From assembly GCF_900156505.1 (NCBI RefSeq), contig NZ_FTPR01000004.1, forward strand, positions 186,001 to 250,000: DNA of 64,000 nucleotides, written 5' to 3'. Within the stretch, counting starts at the first letter, position 1, and each line of letters opens with the position of its first letter. Positions 62,309-64,000 of the stretch are shown in pieces. The DNA is from Yoonia rosea (lineage in GTDB: Bacteria; Pseudomonadota; Alphaproteobacteria; Rhodobacterales; Rhodobacteraceae). The notes under the pieces were generated by a model. It did no database searches, was not told the DNA's origin, and saw nothing but the letters and a program-made list of their open reading frames with translations. Position numbers and translations under genes: made by a program.

Positions 62309-62707
62309 CTATTTGTCGGATTTTGCAACAAATACGCCCTCTTGCGCGAGCATTTGCCCCAAAAGTCCCCAGAAAAAATCATCTCCCGGATAGCCCTCGA
62401 TCCGGTTTGTCTCGATGCCTTCGACCAGCAGGATGAAGGTCGGGGTGTAATTGATCCGCCGCGCAAGCACGATATCGGAAGGCATCGGATCAAGCAGATT
62501 GACACGCCGCAGCGGGGCGACGGCCCCTTCTTCTGTCTTGTGGTAGATGGGCCCGATTTCTTCGTTCCACCGCGCGCACCACAGACAGCCCGGTTCTTCG
62601 GCCATCATCAGTTGCAACTCTGCACGTGCAGACGCCGCAGACATCAGGGTCACTGCAAAGACAGCAACTGCGAGGCGGATAATAAAACTAGCTTTCGTTA
62701 TAAACAT
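62309..62707 (-). CDS. soxS: Periplasmic thioredoxin-like protein SoxS
   Basis: 132 residues. Signal peptide MFITKASFIIRLAVAVFAV to about ASARA (28), then the thioredoxin active site PGCLWCARW (C41, C44) and the cis-Pro loop NYTPTFILL. SoxS keeps the SoxYZ carrier in its active reduced form. No Shine-Dalgarno is visible before its ATG, which lies 47 bases from the divergent soxV start. It precedes soxR on the same strand with a 116-base gap that may hold its own promoter. Confidence 0.9.
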   Translation of the reverse strand: MFITKASFIIRLAVAVFAVTLMSAASARAELQLMMAEEPGCLWCARWNEEIGPIYHKTEEGAVAPLRRVNLLDPMPSDIVLARRINYTPTFILLVEGIETNRIEGYPGDDFFWGLLGQMLAQEGVFVAKSDK

Positions 62708-62727
62708 TCAATAATTCTAATATGAAT
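62706..62727. promoter_or_regulatory. AT-rich dyad in the soxS–soxV divergent promoter
   Basis: ATTCA (62706–62710) and TGAAT (62723–62727) are inverted, and a tighter ATTC–6 bases–GAAT (62714–62727) lies inside. The whole region between the two starts is only 47 bases and AT-rich, the type of site bound by SoxR/BigR/SqrR proteins. SoxR in other bacteria is reported to act in the soxS–soxV region. Confidence 0.5.
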
Positions 62728-62754
62728 CATGTGGGCAATCAAGGAAAACAACAC

Positions 62755-63492
62755 ATGCTGGACGTAAGCTTTTTTGGTGCTGCGGTCGCTGGGCTGTTGT
62801 CGTTCTTTACGCCCTGCGTTTTGCCGATGGTGCCGTTTTACCTGTGCTACATGGCTGGCACATCCATGTCCGAGTTGCGTTCTGAGGATGCGATCAGCTC
62901 GTCTGTGCAGCGCAGATTGATTGTCTCCGCGGTGTTCTTTGCCTTTGGGGTAACGACCATCTTTGTGCTCTTGGGCATGGGGGCGACTGCGATCGGGCAG
63001 GCCTTTGGGATGTGGCGGGACACGCTGCGCTATGTGGCGGCGGGGGTCTTGCTCATCTTTGGTTTGCATTTTCTGGGCGTTATCCGCGTGCCGCTGCTTT
63101 ACCGCGAAGCCAAGATTGAAAGCACGGCCGAACCGACAACGATGATCGGCGCCTATGTTATGGGGCTTGCATTCGGCTTTGGCTGGACGCCCTGCGTCGG
63201 CCCCGCACTTGCGGCAATCCTGATGGTTGCCAGCGGGATGGGTGACATCTGGCGCGGTGGCCTGCTCTTGCTGGTATACGGCCTTGCGATGACAGCACCG
63301 TTTGTTGTGGCCGCTTTTTTCGCCCGCCCGTTCCTGAGCTGGCTTCAGCGCAACCGCAAATATCTGGCGCATGTTGAACGCGTCATGGGTGTGATGCTGA
63401 TCATCTTTGCTGTGCTGATCGGAACCAATTCGGTCAATTACATCGCCCAGTGGATGATCGAAGTCATGCCTGCATTTACCAACCTAGGATAA
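62755..63492 (+). CDS. soxV: CcdA-like membrane protein SoxV
   Basis: 245 residues from ATG 62755 (AAGGA 9 bases upstream). Six hydrophobic helices, with the redox cysteines C21 (FFTPCVLPM) in TM1 and C147 (GWTPCVGPA) in TM4, the hallmark of CcdA/DsbD-beta. It carries electrons from cytoplasmic thioredoxin to SoxW and SoxS. Co-transcribed with soxW 11 bases downstream. Confidence 0.93.
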   Translation: MLDVSFFGAAVAGLLSFFTPCVLPMVPFYLCYMAGTSMSELRSEDAISSSVQRRLIVSAVFFAFGVTTIFVLLGMGATAIGQAFGMWRDTLRYVAAGVLLIFGLHFLGVIRVPLLYREAKIESTAEPTTMIGAYVMGLAFGFGWTPCVGPALAAILMVASGMGDIWRGGLLLLVYGLAMTAPFVVAAFFARPFLSWLQRNRKYLAHVERVMGVMLIIFAVLIGTNSVNYIAQWMIEVMPAFTNLG

Positions 63493-63503
63493 AGGAAGTG
63501 ACC

Positions 63504-64000
63504 ATGATTTCTCGCCGTTTTCTCGCGCTTGCAGCGCTTGTTCTGGCTCTCCCGGCTTTTGCTACGCCTTTGGGTGACGACGGTCTGCACAAGGCCGATT
63601 GGATGCATGACACCTTCAAGGATCTGCGCGAGGACCTTGCCGAGGCGAATGCCGAAGGCAAGCGCCTTCTGATCATTATAGAGCAGCGCGGATGCATCTA
63701 TTGCACCAAGATGCACGAAGAGGTTTTCCCAACCCCCGAAATCTCTGCGATGCTGAATGAGGCATTCTTCGTCATCCAGATCAATATGTTCGGGGATGTC
63801 GAAGTAACGGATTTTGACGGGACCACTTTACCCGAAAAAGACATGGTGCGTCGCTGGAATGCCCTGTTCACGCCGACAATGATGTTCTTCCCCCAAGAAG
63901 TGGAAGAAGGCCAGATCGCGACCCAGGCGGCCGTTGCCGTTATGCCGGGGGCCTTTGGGCGCTGGACTACGTTGAACCTGCTCAACTGGATCAATGACGA
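63504..64000 (+). CDS. soxW: Periplasmic thioredoxin SoxW (cut by window edge)
   Basis: From ATG 63504 (AAAGGAAG upstream) the frame is open to the window end, about 165 residues. Signal peptide MISRRFLALAALVLALPAFA (cleavage at 20), then the thioredoxin site RGCIYCTKMHEEVF (C64, C67) and VPTPTMMFF-like cis-Pro loop (here FTPTMMFFP). It receives electrons from SoxV. The 3' end and following soxXYZ genes are outside. Confidence 0.88.
   Translation, partial: MISRRFLALAALVLALPAFATPLGDDGLHKADWMHDTFKDLREDLAEANAEGKRLLIIIEQRGCIYCTKMHEEVFPTPEISAMLNEAFFVIQINMFGDVEVTDFDGTTLPEKDMVRRWNALFTPTMMFFPQEVEEGQIATQAAVAVMPGAFGRWTTLNLLNWIND

Overview
The window is about 60% GC, densely packed chromosomal DNA from an alphaproteobacterium of the Rhodobacteraceae, Roseobacter group. 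This is inferred from protein content and gene order (xerC–DUF484–transaldolase–priA, GcrA, DUF1467, DUF6455, a SoxRSVW edge, methylmalonyl-CoA genes), not from rRNA, which is absent. No tRNA, rRNA, CRISPR array or insertion sequence was recognised. Both window ends cut genes: xerC on the left and soxW on the right.

Layout. 1–7 kb: xerC (partial), DUF484, transaldolase, priA, tdk, an HTH protein, a KAS III enzyme and a 24-residue lipoprotein too short for usual gene finding. 7.0–8.8 kb: an AT-rich accessory patch with a BrnA-like protein, a TIR-like (ThsB-type) protein and a small membrane protein, closed by large palindromes next to carB. 12.1–13.2 kb: a decayed bacteriochlorophyll locus, with a bchE fragment joined to a frameshifted bchJ. 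13–25.5 kb: aspS, a response regulator, methylmalonyl-CoA epimerase, envelope proteins, an HDAC-family hydrolase, an M48 lipoprotein, dgkA, ppk2 and several small secreted proteins. 25.6–27 kb: an AT-rich stand-alone PD-(D/E)XK protein. 27–31 kb: an argD–GNAT–argF–rimO operon. 31–41 kb: transport, gcrA, Nudix, hrpB, rpmB, meaB, a sirtuin and a LMW phosphatase.

41.4–47.1 kb is a cyanate utilisation locus: a PAS/sigma-54-type activator diverges from a binding protein, permease, ATPase and cyanase (cynS, with all three catalytic residues). ABC import would supply cyanate, and cyanase would release CO2 and ammonia. The intergenic region between regulator and operon holds an ordered array of alternating TCGTAA/TTACGA half-sites. 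47–51.3 kb is gene-poor, with poorly recognisable genes, an orphan intrinsic terminator and a nested dyad. 51.8–60.7 kb carries ppsA, a PfkB-family kinase, a fused membrane/spermidine-synthase-like protein, an AEC exporter, an AraC regulator and an acyl-CoA dehydrogenase. 60.7–64 kb is the left edge of a sulfur-oxidation (sox) cluster: a YeeE-type transporter, soxR, soxS, then divergent soxV and soxW. The structural genes soxXYZABCD would be expected just beyond the window.

The strongest leads are the ThsB-like TIR plus three-helix membrane protein pair (candidate two-gene defence system), the bchE/bchJ remnant (evidence of lost phototrophy), the sigma-54-regulated cyanate operon with its half-site array, and a YigZ/IMPACT gene with no ATG, GTG or TTG start before its conserved domain. 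All family assignments were made by eye, without database searches.
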